The notes under the pieces were generated by a model. The model was not told the DNA's origin. It did no database searches and saw only the letters and a program-made list of their open reading frames with translations. The position numbers were made by a program, and so were the translations under genes. A DNA stretch of 64,000 nt from Chrysoporthe austroafricana (Eukaryota; Ascomycota; Sordariomycetes; Diaporthales; Cryphonectriaceae): contig JYIP02000012.1 in assembly GCA_001051155.2 (NCBI GenBank), positions 62,001-126,000 of the forward strand. The letters are read 5' to 3'. Below, piece after piece: positions 1 to 12,800 of this stretch (within the stretch, counting starts at the first letter, position 1; the number at the start of each line of letters is the position of its first letter).

Positions 1-639
1 CAATTAGAAGTCTACCCAGAGGAAATGGTGAGATGCACGCGTGGTGGCAGACACTATTTGTGCTCGTCGCCACTGTCCACTGTAGCAGTCGGGCACGCAC
101 TGTTGGTAACTTTTATTTTGCGTTTGACAGGCCTTAGCAATACCTGTACGGAGTCGTTATAGCCCTCTTTAGTGAAAAGCCAGCGATTCCGACAAAGAGC
201 TCTGCGAACTTCAGGAGTAGCCTTAAAGAGACTGCAGCAATAAGTCTGCTAGGTTTGCTTAAAATCTAGCGTTCTCGTCAAATTGATAATAATGCGTGAT
301 CGCAACCAAGATTCATCCAAAAGTTTCGTGTAGAAATTGAACTTAGGTCGAACATGCCAACGAGGGCCACCCGTCTGGAACTTTGCAAAGGTAGCTCAGG
401 GTTATTGTTCTCAACCTTCCACCAGAGTCTCTTCAAGCTCCGTCATCTGCTGGTCTGTCTTCCTAATTTCAATTCCGCCGACCCACGGGATTACGTCTGG
501 ACAAATCTAGAAATAAGGGTTAGTCCATTTCTTAGACAAGGCTTTGTGGCCGATTGTGAAGTTTACAAAATCTAAACCAAATGTTGACGGACCCCGTTCC
601 TATATAATTAACTCACGGCACTGAGCGGGCGATCATCTG
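1..639. other. No gene recognised
   Basis: Ordinary base composition with frequent stops in all frames. One 73-codon open frame at 354-575 shows no recognisable motif. This stretch could hold the lost N-terminal part of the ketosynthase relic that follows, but I could not find the usual start of a KS domain in it. Confidence 0.5.
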
Positions 640-1860
640 TCGGGATTGCGGAACCTGTATCAGCGATTGATGACTTGCGAGGCAGCAATACACTAATGTC
701 TATAACATTATTTGTGCAGTAATTACGAATCAAGTCTGTTTCGCGACTGTCAACACTTTCAGCGTACCAGCCTGGATAAAAGTATATTGCAATGACTAAT
801 TATTGATCTTTCGGTGAACGATGTGCGTAATTACCTATACCGCTACCGGTATCGGAAGGAGAACCCTCTCGAATCCAACTTCTTACTTTTTCGACCGGAG
901 TGGCCCTTTCATCAGCCTTTATACGGCTTGCTTATCTAGGCTTGCAGCTGTTCATTTGGCAGTTAATATTTCGCCCAATCAAGCGACTTCTCGAGGCGCT
1001 TTTGCCTGTGGATCTAGTATTCTTCTTGGTCCTGAGAACTATATCCGTATATCGTAGAAAGCAAGCTCAAGATGATATTTTTCTGATGGTTTATGCTTAT
1101 ATTTTCAATTTTGCCCGCCTATTTGTCGCTGGAATGGGACTGATTCACATGCCTTTTGTAGACTACAGTAGATTGTAGAATAGGGATACCAATGACTTGG
1201 CCCGTAATGACAGTGTAGCAGCTTGCGTTCTCAAGATGCTTAGCCAAATTCTTGCAAATGGAGACAACAAGCGCGAGATGGCCTTGAATTAAGACGGAGG
1301 TAAGTACTATTTTATTCCTCAGCTTTCAATTCTAGTAACTCTGCTAGAAGGTGAACCGCTAGGCGCATAGAACCCGCCAGTATCACTATGCCGAGCGCTA
1401 CTTCCTATAAAGCGTTGATCCACATAACATTTTTAAGTAGGTCTGGGTAAAACCAAGCAACCTGGCCGCCTGCAGTTCTTCAAGGCCTGGAACTGGTAGG
1501 TCCTTTTCATTTCCTTGTCTTCGTGGTTTTCTGTGTCCAAAAATGCCACGGTGCTAATCAGGGTAATGATTACAGCTAACGCCCCAGCAGGGAACCCGAT
1601 CGAAACTAATGCCATTTTGAATGCCTTTTCCGGTAAGGATCTTGTCGCCAAGGCTGGGGAGCCGTTGTACGTTGGCCGTATTGAAGGCATCTTTAGCACT
1701 TCAGCACTCCGTTATCCCCCTAACATACTGCTATACACCTTCATCGACCAGGTCGCAGGTTTTACGAAAAGTTATAAAGTTTTCGAAGCTCCAAAGTATA
1801 GCAATACAGGAAAGACAGATTATCCTTCGGGAATCCGTTTGTGTCCGTAGCGTGTTTGTG
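640..1860 (+). pseudogene. Degenerate type I polyketide synthase, ketosynthase (KS) domain relic
   Basis: In intact enzymes the KS domain catalyses decarboxylative Claisen condensation during polyketide assembly. Three blocks line up in KS order. At about 845-1056 (frame of 821) I read ATGIGRR, SYFF, GP, then TACLS with the catalytic Cys codon at 929-931, AVHLA, and GSSILLGPENYIRIS. At about 1180-1300 (another frame) comes NDLARNDSVAACVLK followed by a match to the ALADGD block. At 1545-1800 comes APAGNPIETNAI, then PLYVG and VAGFTKSYKVFEA. The frame shifts between blocks one and two, and stops interrupt the gaps. The His of the usual EAHGTGT motif and the His of NIGH are both missing, so this cannot be an active KS. 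No AT, DH or ACP domain was recognised downstream. Family is inferred from motif order; some introns may explain part of the breakage. Confidence 0.72.
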
Positions 1861-2930
1861 GCCTAAGTAGAACCCCAGTCACCTGCTATCGCACGTGTAA
1901 TTATAACAAGGATCGAGTGTAGCACAATTTTATTTTATTTTTTAAAAAAAAAAAATCCAAAAAAAATCCATGGACTATTGCAGAAACACCGCAGGAATCT
2001 GATAGAGAAGCGTGCCAGGCCGCACCGGGCTCCCCAGGAACATTACTACAAAGTCCGAAACCTTAGCCTGGCCTCAGTCCCATTTCAAGAAAACGATCAA
2101 CAGATCTGCGGGTGCCAAAAATGCCGCGCTGCCAACTTTGATGGCGGGAAGCGCCTTGGCGATAAGGGCCATCGGGATTTTAAAACCTATTCTCTGCCAA
2201 AAATTCTTAAGGAGGGATTGGTCAAATTCCACATGCGTACAGCGTCCCCTTCCACCCCTCCCCCCTTTTAAATAAAACTCTACGTAATATTATAAGGGCT
2301 AATATCAAGACGTGCTATTACGACTGCCCGTTTCGGAAGCCTTGGCGCGATATGTACGGACGTAGTGAATAATAAACAAGTGCCGCAAGCAAAAAAGGTC
2401 CAGAAAGGATCATTTTCGAGGGTATTGCTATATTTTCTGAAGGTAGGCTTCAGTAACCGCTTTGCTCACAAGACACAGAGCACTCCGCTCCAGATGGCCT
2501 TTCCAGCGAGTCGCAGCGGGTAGTATTTGTCGCTTCCGGTCCCGACCTCCGCTCCATTGATTACTTTTCCGCTCATTTGCCCGGCCAGCAACTAAATGAA
2601 CAAAAACCCTTCTGATAACAACTGAATGAGCGCCTTCGAATGAGCGCCTTCGGACTTGTTTGAGGTGTCCGCTTTCGGGTTTTCGGGGAAGCAGCAGACC
2701 GTACGGGTGCGCAGATATCCGAAACCCCGAGCTAAGATGTTTCTCCCCTTACAAAAGGGAAGCTGCCCTGCTTCCTTTTTGGAGCCTCGTAGCATTCGAC
2801 CGAGATAGTAAATTTCTGGCATTGGTCAGTTTTTCCGATCGTCTCGATTTTCCTATCCTATCGTTCCAGACAGGATCAAGCTCCTAGCCCGTGCAAGCAA
2901 CCAAGTCCGTGGAAACCTCGGTTTATCACA
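1861..2930. other. No gene recognised; A/T homopolymer tract
   Basis: An A/T homopolymer tract lies at about 1926-1968. Open frames of 75-97 codons occur on both strands (for example 1978-2271) but carry no motif and overlap one another. Remains of further PKS domains are possible but not visible to me. Confidence 0.45.
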
Positions 2931-3788
2931 ATGGGTGAAGGTCTTTCCACAGCAGAGTCGCTCAACTATGCGGCCATTGCCAAAAAGGAGCTTAGTATAC
3001 GTATGTTCATCTTCGGGATTAAACAACCCGGCCAGACCGATGAAGAATATCGCTACGAGTTTGAAGAGTGAGAGAACCTTGTCCGGATCCCATACGAAAT
3101 TGCCAACTCTTATCTTGTTAGTGTACACGCTGTCTCTACCCAAAAATCTGCCGATGCGAGCAAGGGGGCTCTCCTCTAATACTATCAAGGATATCACTAC
3201 CGCGATACGATTCAGCTGAACGAGCTGAAGACTGGGACGACACCTTTGCTCCTCTTGTTGGTTCATTGCACGGCCTAGTGCTTTGCGCTGATTGCTGACT
3301 CTGGATCAAGACTTCGTGGACGCCTATACCGTCCGTCTACCAGCCAGTGTCCCTGGCGCGGCATGTATGGAAAAGCCTGGAAGGGCTGTACAACTTCGCA
3401 ATTCATCCGGACTATACCGAGGCCGAAGCCAAGGTATGTAAGAGAGCTTCACACGTCGTTTCGCAGAGCTAATATCACCCCAAAGCACACCTTTTCACGA
3501 GCCGACATCTGGCTTACCATTCTCACGCCGTTAGCCAGACTCAAGTGGTGCAAAGAAACCCTGACATTCCAGGAAAGTGTTCAGCCAAGCCCGGATGCGA
3601 AGGTTCATGTCGCTCTTTTCCTGGGAGACAGCTCTCATAGCACAAAACATGGCGACATCTACAGGATGATGCTTGCGAGACGTGCATACGTCGAGTCGGT
3701 CCTGAGGGAGAACCCTGAGTTGGCCGATGGCCTAACCAACTACGTGCAGGATGGGAAGCCGCTGGCTCTCAAGTACGCCCGTTTCTAA
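2931..3788 (+). pseudogene. Broken gene of unknown family, with one plausible intron
   Basis: An ATG at 2931 in acceptable context opens a 46-codon frame (starts MGEGLSTAESLNYAAIAKKE) that ends at TGA 3069-3071. The same frame continues with protein-like sequence to TAA 3177-3179. A second, shifted frame at about 3299-3433 (contains SLARHVWKSLEGLYNFAIHP) ends at a consensus donor GTATGT. An intron at 3434-3485 (52 nt, branch-like GCTAAT at 3468-3473) joins it in phase to 3486-3788, which stays open to a TAA stop (ends GKPLALKYARF). The phase-matched splice and the long open 3' exon argue for a once-real gene; the two stops and the frame change argue that it is dead. I do not recognise the family. 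It could instead be two unrelated fragments. Confidence 0.4.
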
Positions 3789-5636
3789 GCTGCCTCGGAT
3801 GCTCTTTGAAGCTGACTTTACTATCTTTAGTGGCAATCATCCAGGTGACCTTTTCGTTCCCATGTTCGCGAAGTCCCCCTTCAAGCATGCGTGCTACTGG
3901 CAACACGTCGCGGCTTCTTTCGAGACGCCGCGTCAGCGGCAAAGTTGATGCGGAACCTGCCATGGCTGAAGCAGATGGTTTGGGAAGGCTCTACAGGCTC
4001 TTTCATGATGGCTTCCAAGATTCGACTTGTCTTCGATAGGGTTGGAGAAATTTGAGATCGGATAGCATTCTATATTGAATTACCCAACTCCGGGAGGCCA
4101 ATAAGGAATAGAGTCTTCAAGAACTATGATGTTCCCCTTAGGTAGGTCTATTACACACAAACCATACAGCAAGTTCTTTTTAAGTCTATAGCTCATCCTT
4201 TCATGTCGCTATGCTGCATCGAAACTAACATACTTTGGGTTTCACCCAATTACCTTTGCATGCGTTGTAGGTTGCGGATCGGCCCGCCGGCTTATGTTGG
4301 TGCTTGTTCGATCGGTAGCTATTAGTCGTGTTGACAGCGTTTATTCCCTACTGGGGCCTGCAAAGTCGCCGAAGTAAATGGAAGACGTAGTTGGAGACGT
4401 AAATGAACATGGTTACTGCTATCAAGGTTATCGAGGAGTAGATAATATCATCTGATTAATTCTTTCTGCAAAGACACGATGATATATAGTTATGGGCCTA
4501 CGTGATTGATTGGGCTACGTCTTGGCCTAGCTGGCGCTAGGCTTGAGAAGGAAGAGGGTCTGATATGCTGGCAATATAGAGAGGGCATGGCGTGGTTTGA
4601 GCATTTTAGAATTATCAGTTCTATCTATTTCTTCCAAGACCACAGCACACTACGAAGGCTGTTACTGACTAGTGAATGACATTTGGCAGTATTATCGCTG
4701 CATCGGAGCTGTTCTGAATCTAAACACTTAAGCACTTTCCAGCGGATAGAAACCCTAAGAAACATACCTTTGGTGATAGAGAAGTGCATAATGGTTACGA
4801 AGAAGTCAAGGCTTGTGGGCGTCCGCTATCGAGTCAGTGCTTGTCGAGACCGCAACCTTGCAGCCGCCCGGCGTCTTGTTCTCGGGATATATCAGCGCAT
4901 AAACTGAAAAGAGGCTAAGCTTTAGCCCCAAATTTTAACTCTGAGGCTATTTTTGTGGGCCATTGTCCCTGTCACTTTTTAGGCATCAGCTCCGGCTAAT
5001 TACGGGAGAACAGGGCGAATCTGGATATTTCCGGCTGGGCCCGGACCCCCACTAGACTCCAGCTGGACTTCGAGTGCCCTTTACCCAATTTGCAATGTTT
5101 TGTCTGCTTGATAACTTTGGAGCGCATTTCGGCCTAGGATCCGCGACAGTTCGATCTACAAGTACCTAAGGATATTCTAGAGTGGAAACCACACAAGTGG
5201 GCCAAGAAAGAGTGGTCAAAGAAGACAATGCTCAGCACCTTGTTGAATGTTGGATCCAGTACTTGGCCTTCCTTCTGGGTGGCCGGGTGGGGTTGTGCCG
5301 CAGGTCATAACACCTACAGCCTGATCTTTTGACCACATTATTGAACTGCAACTCCACAGCGCGCAGTCCTATCCACGACACGTCAACTGCATTACAATTG
5401 GTGCCACGTGGTTATCAAGTCCATAATCTGCTCTAACCCGGAAGAGGAATGCTAGCTAAAGGAGGCCGGATTAAACGAACACATCACGGACTGGCCTCAC
5501 GCTCTTATCTGGTCAGGAATTGGAAATTCAATATTTCTCCATCGAATAATTGTATTGATCAATCCCGGTGTAGGCCAATCTGCTCAGGGTCCGATGTGCT
5601 CTACCAGCAACTCTCTTTTCAGATCCATCACTCCAA
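3789..5636. other. No gene recognised
   Basis: Intergenic sequence of ordinary composition. Open frames of 65-108 codons (such as 4683-4907 and 5449-5775) lack motifs; the second overlaps the start of the HET gene in another frame. No repeat or RNA gene recognised. Confidence 0.5.
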
Positions 5637-7646
5637 ATGTCACTATCAGAGAAGCTGCTCTCAATGCGGATTAGAAGAGGTGCAAACCTCTATTCCTATC
5701 CTCAGCTTAAGGCCGACGAGGTGCGCATATTCGTCCTCGAGCCGGGACTTGGCAAAGAGCCCCTTTGAGGCATAATGGACTAGCGGAATCTCGGCAACCT
5801 CAAGGATTCGTATATAGCCCTGTCCTATGCATGGGGCAATCCGAAGAGGAATAGAAACTTGCAAGTGGGCGAGTTTAGACAGCATGTCAAGATCACCAAG
5901 AACGCCGAGAAGCTGCTATTCAATCTGCGAAACTCGAATGAGCCGCGCAGGATATGGATAGACGGAGTCTGTATCAACCAGGCTGATCGTGATGAGAGGA
6001 GTAATCAGGTCCCCTTGATGGGCGCCATCTTCTCTAGTGTCTCCAGTGTGCTTATTTGGTTAGGCGAGTCGGACGATCATACCGGCAGCGCGTTTGAGAC
6101 GTTGAATAGCATTCAACAGCGCTGCCTCTCCGAGACAAAACCCGCACTTCAACCCAACGGACCGAGCCCACAGCCAGAAGAGGATAGCGTTGTGCAGTTT
6201 TCAAAACACGATTTGGACAAGTTGGCGAGAATACGAGCTGTCACTGAGCGACCGTGGTTCTTTCGGGCTTGGACATTTCAGGAAGCCTGTGTGTCGCCCG
6301 ATACATATCTCCGATGCGGCCAGTATGAAATGTCCTGGTTTTCTTTTATTTCCGCTGCACTCTGGCTCAGCAGGCACGGCAAGTCTGGCGTCTTGAGCCT
6401 CAGAGCCGACACTGTTATCCTTGCCTACTTCGCAGCTGCAAATCCTTCCCGCGAGGTGCCATACCTATCCACCCTTCTCCCGCTGACACGCAGCCTTCAA
6501 GCCACCGATCCTCGGGACAAGGTATTTTCGTTTCTGGGCATGGTGGACAAGACAGACCTGCCACCATATCCGGCCTCCTACAAGCTTTCGGTTGCCGATG
6601 TGTACTCGGTAGTAGCAAAAGCAACCATTGCTCAAGAGCGAGGGCTCTCAGTGTTATCGAGCGTTTACAGCCATTCTCCAAAGCACGGCCTATCAATACT
6701 GTCACGCTTCCGCGGACCATCTCGGGACCGCAGTCTGCCTTCCTGGGTGCCGGACTGGCGGCTGCCGAGAGGGACTGCATTATTTCACGGATACGACTGG
6801 CCTTCTTCATCTCATTTGTACCAAATCAACCAAGGCGCCCCGTTTGAAAACAGCGTTCGAACCGACCTTGGTGCGGATCGCAAAATATTGCCCGTTAGAG
6901 CTGCCCGCATTGATCAGATCGTGCGCGTGATCAACACGAAACCGCTGCTTAAACATATTAGAAAAGCCTCACTTTCAGGGTCCGCAATGCCTGAATGGCA
7001 CCCGAAGGACTGGCTTGACGAGCTGGAGGAGATCCTTCGAGTGATATCCGATAGGCTCCAGCTCGACAGTTACAAACCATATGGCTGGAAGGAGCGCAAT
7101 AATGGCTCGAATTTTCCGGGCGGTATTTCTGTCCCCGAGGCCTTACTGAAGACCCTCACTGCCGATCGTGGCGGGATCGGCGATGAAGTGCGCAAATGGG
7201 AGGGACACGCTGGTTTGTGCAGTTCTGCAGAGGTATGGAGGTGGGATTGGTCCAGAGCCTTGGGTTTTAGCAGCGACGCCACCCCTCCGCATACTGAATT
7301 CGTACGTTCTATAAGCTCTCTGGCTACCGCTATTTTGACATTTGTCACGGGCAGAGTCATTTTCATGACGTCCACAGGGATGATTGGGCTCGTTTGCAGT
7401 GGGGCCCAGGTTGGAGATGAAGTGTGGAATATCATAGGAGGCCACGTTCCTTTTGTACTAAGACAGGCAGGGGCTGAAAAGGGATCTGAGCCAAAGGTAG
7501 CTGGGCGACGGATGACCCTCGTTGGAGAGGCTTATGTGCATGGTATTATGCGAGGAGGCCTTTGGGAAGATGGGCCTGTGGGATCTTCATGTGAACGCCG
7601 AGCTGCTGGAAAATTGCTCAATTTTGAAGATGTGCAATTGCTCTGA
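5637..7646 (+). pseudogene. HET-domain (heterokaryon incompatibility) protein gene with two in-frame stops
   Basis: HET-domain proteins trigger cell death when genetically different hyphae fuse. The best start is ATG 5637-5639; the frame runs 670 codons to TGA at 7644-7646. All three HET blocks are present: ALSYAWGN (codons 61-68), RIWIDGVCINQADRDE with IWLGE downstream (about codons 104-145), and RPWFFRAWTFQE with a following CG (codons 205-216). The C-terminal hallmark AYVHGIM is near codon 631. Upstream of block 1, VRIFVLEPG matches the usual HET N-terminus. Between them lie TGA at 5766-5768 and TAG at 5781-5783, in frame and only four sense codons apart; either could come from one C-to-T or G-to-A change. 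An intron from GTGCGC (5721) to the AG at 5783 would remove both stops in phase, but its donor is poor and it would delete a conserved stretch. No ATG lies between the stops and block 1 in this frame. Confidence 0.85.
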
Positions 7647-9553
7647 CCGTTCATGGGCTACGAACCTGTAAACTGACAATTGCATGCAATGGGCAGGCTC
7701 GAGAACAGGCCTGGACATCGTAGTGCTCGGAATCCAACTCCCAGCACGGCAAGAAAAGCTTCTCTGTCTCTCTTTCTCTCCCTCTCTCCCTCTCCCTCTC
7801 TCTCTCTCCATTATGTAAGACAACGGGAAAGTACACCTTGTATTATCAATGTATATATGAATATATTCTTACGTCCGCACAATGGTGAATATGTTGGGTC
7901 GCAACGTATTCGAATAATGTTTCGCACGACAATCCGGATCGGACCGTGCCAGTGCGTCTCCCGTAATAAGGAATTGTGCTCCCCTAACGGAACGTAATGA
8001 GCAAACGTTTGGAGCAAGAAACACCTTTGGAGCGGGGCAACACTTGGTACTCCCCAAAATGATAGCTCAGGAGCCAGTTCTATTGGGTATGCCGCTTAGA
8101 CCTTTCTATTGTCATTCGTACTACTGTACATGAGACTCCGGCCTTGCACTTCCGGGGGCGGGAACAGGTGGTAGAAGACAACTAACGATACATACGATCG
8201 AAAATGAGTACTGGGTATGCGGAAGGTATCAGAAATATTCTTAGTTTCGGATACCGGTACTTGTATCCACATGAAGACCAAATGCGCCCGAAGCATTGAC
8301 AGCATGCAATTACGGATGTCCAACTCTACAAACAAACTCACGCAGTTCGCCATTCACACTCACTCCCTCGTTTTGTTATGATCAAGTATCCCGGGGGTTA
8401 AGGGCTTTGATCAGAGACTTATAAAGCTAGGGCTGCAAACTTTCATTTAATTAAGGCAAAATCAATCATTCTTCTTTCATTGCGGATCCCTATTGTCCCT
8501 TTACCTAAGCCTTAGTCATCACATTGTAAGACTGAACAAGCGCCCACTGTGCCCAGAAGGGAACCGTTTTCGTGCTATTCATTACGTAACCTGTTGTATT
8601 CAGCGCTTCGTTATTGTATTCGCCGGCTAATCTATCATCGACGTGCTCCTTGACTTGCCAGACCACCCTCTCTTGGCGGAGGACCCACAGTCTGCTGCAG
8701 TAGGACTTAATAAGACAGATCACAAGGGAGGTGTACAAAGCAGCGCTAATTAGAGCTCAACACCCGCTGTCACTTGACAGAAAAGTGTAATTAAGTAATC
8801 TGGATAGATCACGGCGGCGCACTAAATAGCCATGAACAAGGACCCGCGGCTAATTTTGAGTTCCAGAACCCTCCTGGAGATGCTGGGGAAGCCGATATAA
8901 AAATAGTCCGAATCCGCTGATTGTGTTGCCACCCCGGGGGGGGGGCACCACTAGAGACGAGCGCAGTCCGCGATATATTGTTCTCGGTACACTAGGCCAA
9001 GAATATATCGGCTTCGTCAGGAATTAAGATGCAGTTCTACTGCTAAGCTAACTAAAAAGTCGCCTCCAGCTTCTTGACCTCTTTCGAGGATAAGCTAGGG
9101 TTGCTTGTAATAATTAGCTTGGCTACCCTGAACAGGTTTAAGTAGTTACGATAAATACTTATTACAAGTAATGGGGAAGACTAATCGATCGTATGCCTTT
9201 GTAGCATACTCTATATTATTACTAAAAAAAAAAAAAAATAAATAAATAAATTAGAGACTTTCTAATAGCATAAGGAATACGCATTCTCCACCAGCCGTAA
9301 ATGTTTTGCCAATGTCCGACACTCTATAAGGAAGAATAGTAACATTCTTTTCCTACCCGCCGTCAGAGGCTATTAAATTTGATAACCACAAGCTATAAGA
9401 GAAAGATAGTAAGGAGAGAAAGGGAACAACTACCGTTAGCTTGGACCAGATACAAATGCAGGTTGTGCGTGCCCTTGCGCGTGGAGTGAGATTCGATAAG
9501 GTATTGAATGAGACACTTATAGCATGGTAGCTGGAGGTCATTTCATGGCTCGG
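7647..9553. other. Intergenic region with simple repeats, no gene recognised
   Basis: Contains a CT microsatellite (about 7769-7809), a G homopolymer (about 8937-8947) and an A/T-rich simple repeat (about 9223-9251). Open frames reach only 60-105 codons, overlap on both strands and show no domain motifs. Confidence 0.5.
7769..7809. repeat. CT (polypyrimidine) microsatellite
   Basis: Imperfect run of CT, CCCT and CTCT units just 3' of the HET frame, possibly in its 3' untranslated region. It causes the artificial Arg/Glu-rich open frames on the opposite strand. Confidence 0.8.
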
Positions 9554-9861
9554 TGTTGAATATTGACAAGGCTCTCAGGCACCCTCTCACGCACCCTCTA
9601 GGCACCCAGGCCTGCTAACCTCCAGATCGGCATTGTAGTTTCCTATTTAGGAAACCACCCTGGCCTCTGAAGGGATAGATTAATGCTTAACGAACTCTAT
9701 CGTTCGAAAGGAAAGGCAAACGGCCGGAAGGAAAGATAAACGGTCTTTCCAGACCCCTAGAAGGCCAGAGGGCCCTCTATATAAAGGCAGCTTTCCTCTC
9801 TTTCAGATAATTCAGCTCGTCAAGCTTCAATATACACTCGTTCGTTCCCTACAAAACAACA
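9554..9861 (+). repeat. LTR-like segment with TGTTG/CAACA ends
   Basis: The segment starts TGTTG and ends CAACA, an exact inverted pair, and holds a TATA box (TATATAAAG at 9778-9786) about 75 bases before its end, as in an LTR. The flanking five bases (CTCGG left, GTCAG right) do not form a target duplication, and no gag or pol follows. It may be a decayed LTR or an ordinary promoter region with chance ends. Confidence 0.3.
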
Positions 9862-12800
9862 GTCAGGGCGCATTTCCTCGCCGGTATTATCCTTGCCTAT
9901 ACGGAGGCAAGCTGTTATTTGTCCTCTCATTTGCCCGGCTCATAATTGAATGAACCAACAACCACGCCCTACAAGGCTGTGCCCGTGCCGTCGGCCGCAT
10001 CCTCTCGCGTCGACAAACTCGACTCATCTCTTTCTCTTCAGGTTGCATCTTTGGGAGCTGGCAATTTGACGAGTTCACCCCCCCCCCCCAAAACAAAGCT
10101 CGCCAGCCAGACCGAGGCTAACCTTCCCACCGTCCCCATTTCACCTGCTTTCCGTTCCTTCTCTTCTTTTCTTTGCTCCTCTTTGTCATTGTCACGATTC
10201 TGCGCTGCACCTCTATCCAGCCCCAGGCCTCCAACTCCCGACATCCAGACCCACTACGCAATTATACGATGCATAACCTTGCGTTCGTCCGTCCGTCTTA
10301 TTCAGCACCAGAAAATGAACACCAACCAGCACCAAGACCCTCCCTCCCTCTCTACCCTACAGGCACAACGCCTCCCGTGGCAGGCCCCACCGCCGAAAGC
10401 CCCTCCCAGTGCTGACGTTGGGGCCATTCACACACACACGCACACTCACGAGTAACCGCGGGTGATGGCGTCCGGATCGCCTGCAGTCCCTCCAGCCTGT
10501 CACTTCCGAGCCCTTTATGCCATTTCTTTAAGGCATATTTTCGAAACTATTTCTTTTCGTTTCTCTCCCTACGGGCACCCGAGGTTTATTATAGTTGGCA
10601 GCACTATAGAACTTGCGCTGTCCCCTCCCCCCGGGGGCCCAATTCCCTAAGAAAACTTCCCCTAATACTGACGGCCTCGATATACATCAGGCTCCTCCAG
10701 AGTTCCGATACAAAAGTCTGCCAGACCTAATAAAACTTCATAGTTTGTCGCCGTCTCCCTTCTGCCTCACCTTAACTCAACTTTTGTACGCTGAGCTTTC
10801 AGAACGTCACGTAAACAACCTCAGCGGTACGCAGCACCAGAAACACGCCAGGATCCCGCCGGCCACAACACCGTGTCACAAAAAGATAGAGTCTCTGCCT
10901 CCCTTTCTGTATCTTCCCTCTTTCTTGCCTAACCCCCTTCCTTCTGCTCTCCGGCCGGAGATCGCGGCCGGCCTCTCCGCGCGTCTGATCCACGCTGACA
11001 ACAGCAGCCCCTCTCGCCCACAGCTTTCCTGCATACCGACCGCCCTTCTCTAGGTTCCTCCGCCAGCCTCTGCCAGACGCGCAAGCACTGAGACGCGCTT
11101 AGGATCACCTGTATACAATGCAACACGCTCGTCTAGCCCTTCCCGCTTTCATTTTGCTGCCACTGCTTCCCCAAACTCGATCTCGAACCCTACCTCAATT
11201 CCTCCCTTAGCCCCTTCCTCTACTTCAATGCCTCGTTGTTGCATTCGTCGTCGGCTGGCATATCTTTCGACGATCAAGATGGGAGACTGGGCGTCCCTCA
11301 GGTCCTCTTTCCTCTTTGCCTTGCCAGACCCCCTCGTGTTCCTTAGTGAAAGACCCGACGTCTGCTTCAGAACCGTCTCTAGCTATACATTGCTATTCAA
11401 CCTGCCGCCTTAGTGCTCAATTGCATTGCAGCCTTCCTGCTGACCGATCTACATCATTGTATAATCAATGCTGTCTACTAAGTCTTCTCTCCCCAAGTCT
11501 GCTAGGCTTACGTGAGCGCAGTTGATATAGTCGCTTCGTCTGGATCCATTGCTAAACTTGCTAGATCGGCATCGTATTACCACTAGCTTTGCGCGTAATT
11601 TCTTCCCCGCTAGAATAGTCTCAGCTGCTACAGGGTTTAGTGATGTAAATACGCAGAGAAAAGAATGATGGGACTTCAGCTGCTTGAGCTTTCTGATATC
11701 TAGAGGTGAAGCCACTGCAGCTGATAGATGCTTGTGCTGCTGCGTTCGAGTGCCTGCATAAGCTGCATAGAGCCTTTCGGAATGACATCGCGCCTGGCTT
11801 AGGCAATACGAAAAGCTGCGCCTGAGTCATTATCAATCAGAACCAGGACTGTCTCTCATACGACCAAATATATACGGGCCATTAAGACGCAAGTAGTGTT
11901 GAGGTTCCGGGAGACGGCAAGCCTGAGATTACAGCAGCTCGCAAACGACCCTGTAAGCTATGACTGATGAGAATCGCTGTTTTTAATAGCAACTCTCATC
12001 GAGAGCCTAAAGCTACGATGGAAGCTTTCAACCGGCAACGGGTGGTTCCGCACCGGTAATGAAGCTGTCATTGACTCGCAGGGATGCTAGTGCATCCTAT
12101 GGAACAAGCATTAAGCGGCCAGGGCTACTCGAATCCTGCAATTCCAGTTTCGTAATTTCAACCTGAGTTGCTCTTATAAAGATGTCTTGGGTCATCAGTA
12201 TTGGCCTTCTGATTTCGATACCTGCCCCGCTATGTAGCTTGTCCTGCTGACCGGTTTGTGAAAGCTCGAGTCATATTATGTAGCTAAAGGAAATGCACGG
12301 CAGAAGAGATTTCGCGTGAAGTGACTGACAACAACTTATTTCATCTATATTCTGGAAAATCATTAGCATCAAGTTATGCCGTAATTGCCGATATCAATTT
12401 CCGGACTTTCTTGACAAGTAAAGCATGCTCGAATATTTGACCAACAGCACTGCGCAGTTCTATCACCCTTCCACCATTCGACCACCAATATAGTTAGTCG
12501 GCATTTGACTAGTGGATGCAAAAAGCGATCATGCGCAAAATGGTATCGCACAATATGCAAGCTGCAATGCAACACCTGTATTCAACCCTTCATTTCCCCA
12601 GCTGTCGAAATGTATTGGGTCCGGATGCGTTGTTGCTGTTGTATTTAAGGCCGTGTGACGACTTGCAAAGCGGAATTGTGTCACGAAGGACATGTGATGT
12701 GCCATGTTACGTAGGTGCACCAGCCGCTCCATCCGGCCAAATCCAGCTGAAGGCCGCTGGCCATGAGTAAGTGCCAATCCCTGTCAACCGTGCTCCCCAG

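Noticed and set aside
2592..3266. Minus-strand frames of 76 and 137 codons over the unknown gene
   Set aside because: No motif, and the plus strand offers a start codon, an intron in phase and an open 3' exon.
7587..7836. Arg/Glu-repeat open frames on the minus strand
   Set aside because: Created by the CT microsatellite at 7769-7809.
9946..10455. 169-codon open frame, Ser/Pro-rich
   Set aside because: Pyrimidine-rich, low-complexity DNA with a C run and CA repeat; no motif, no introns, overlapping frames also open.
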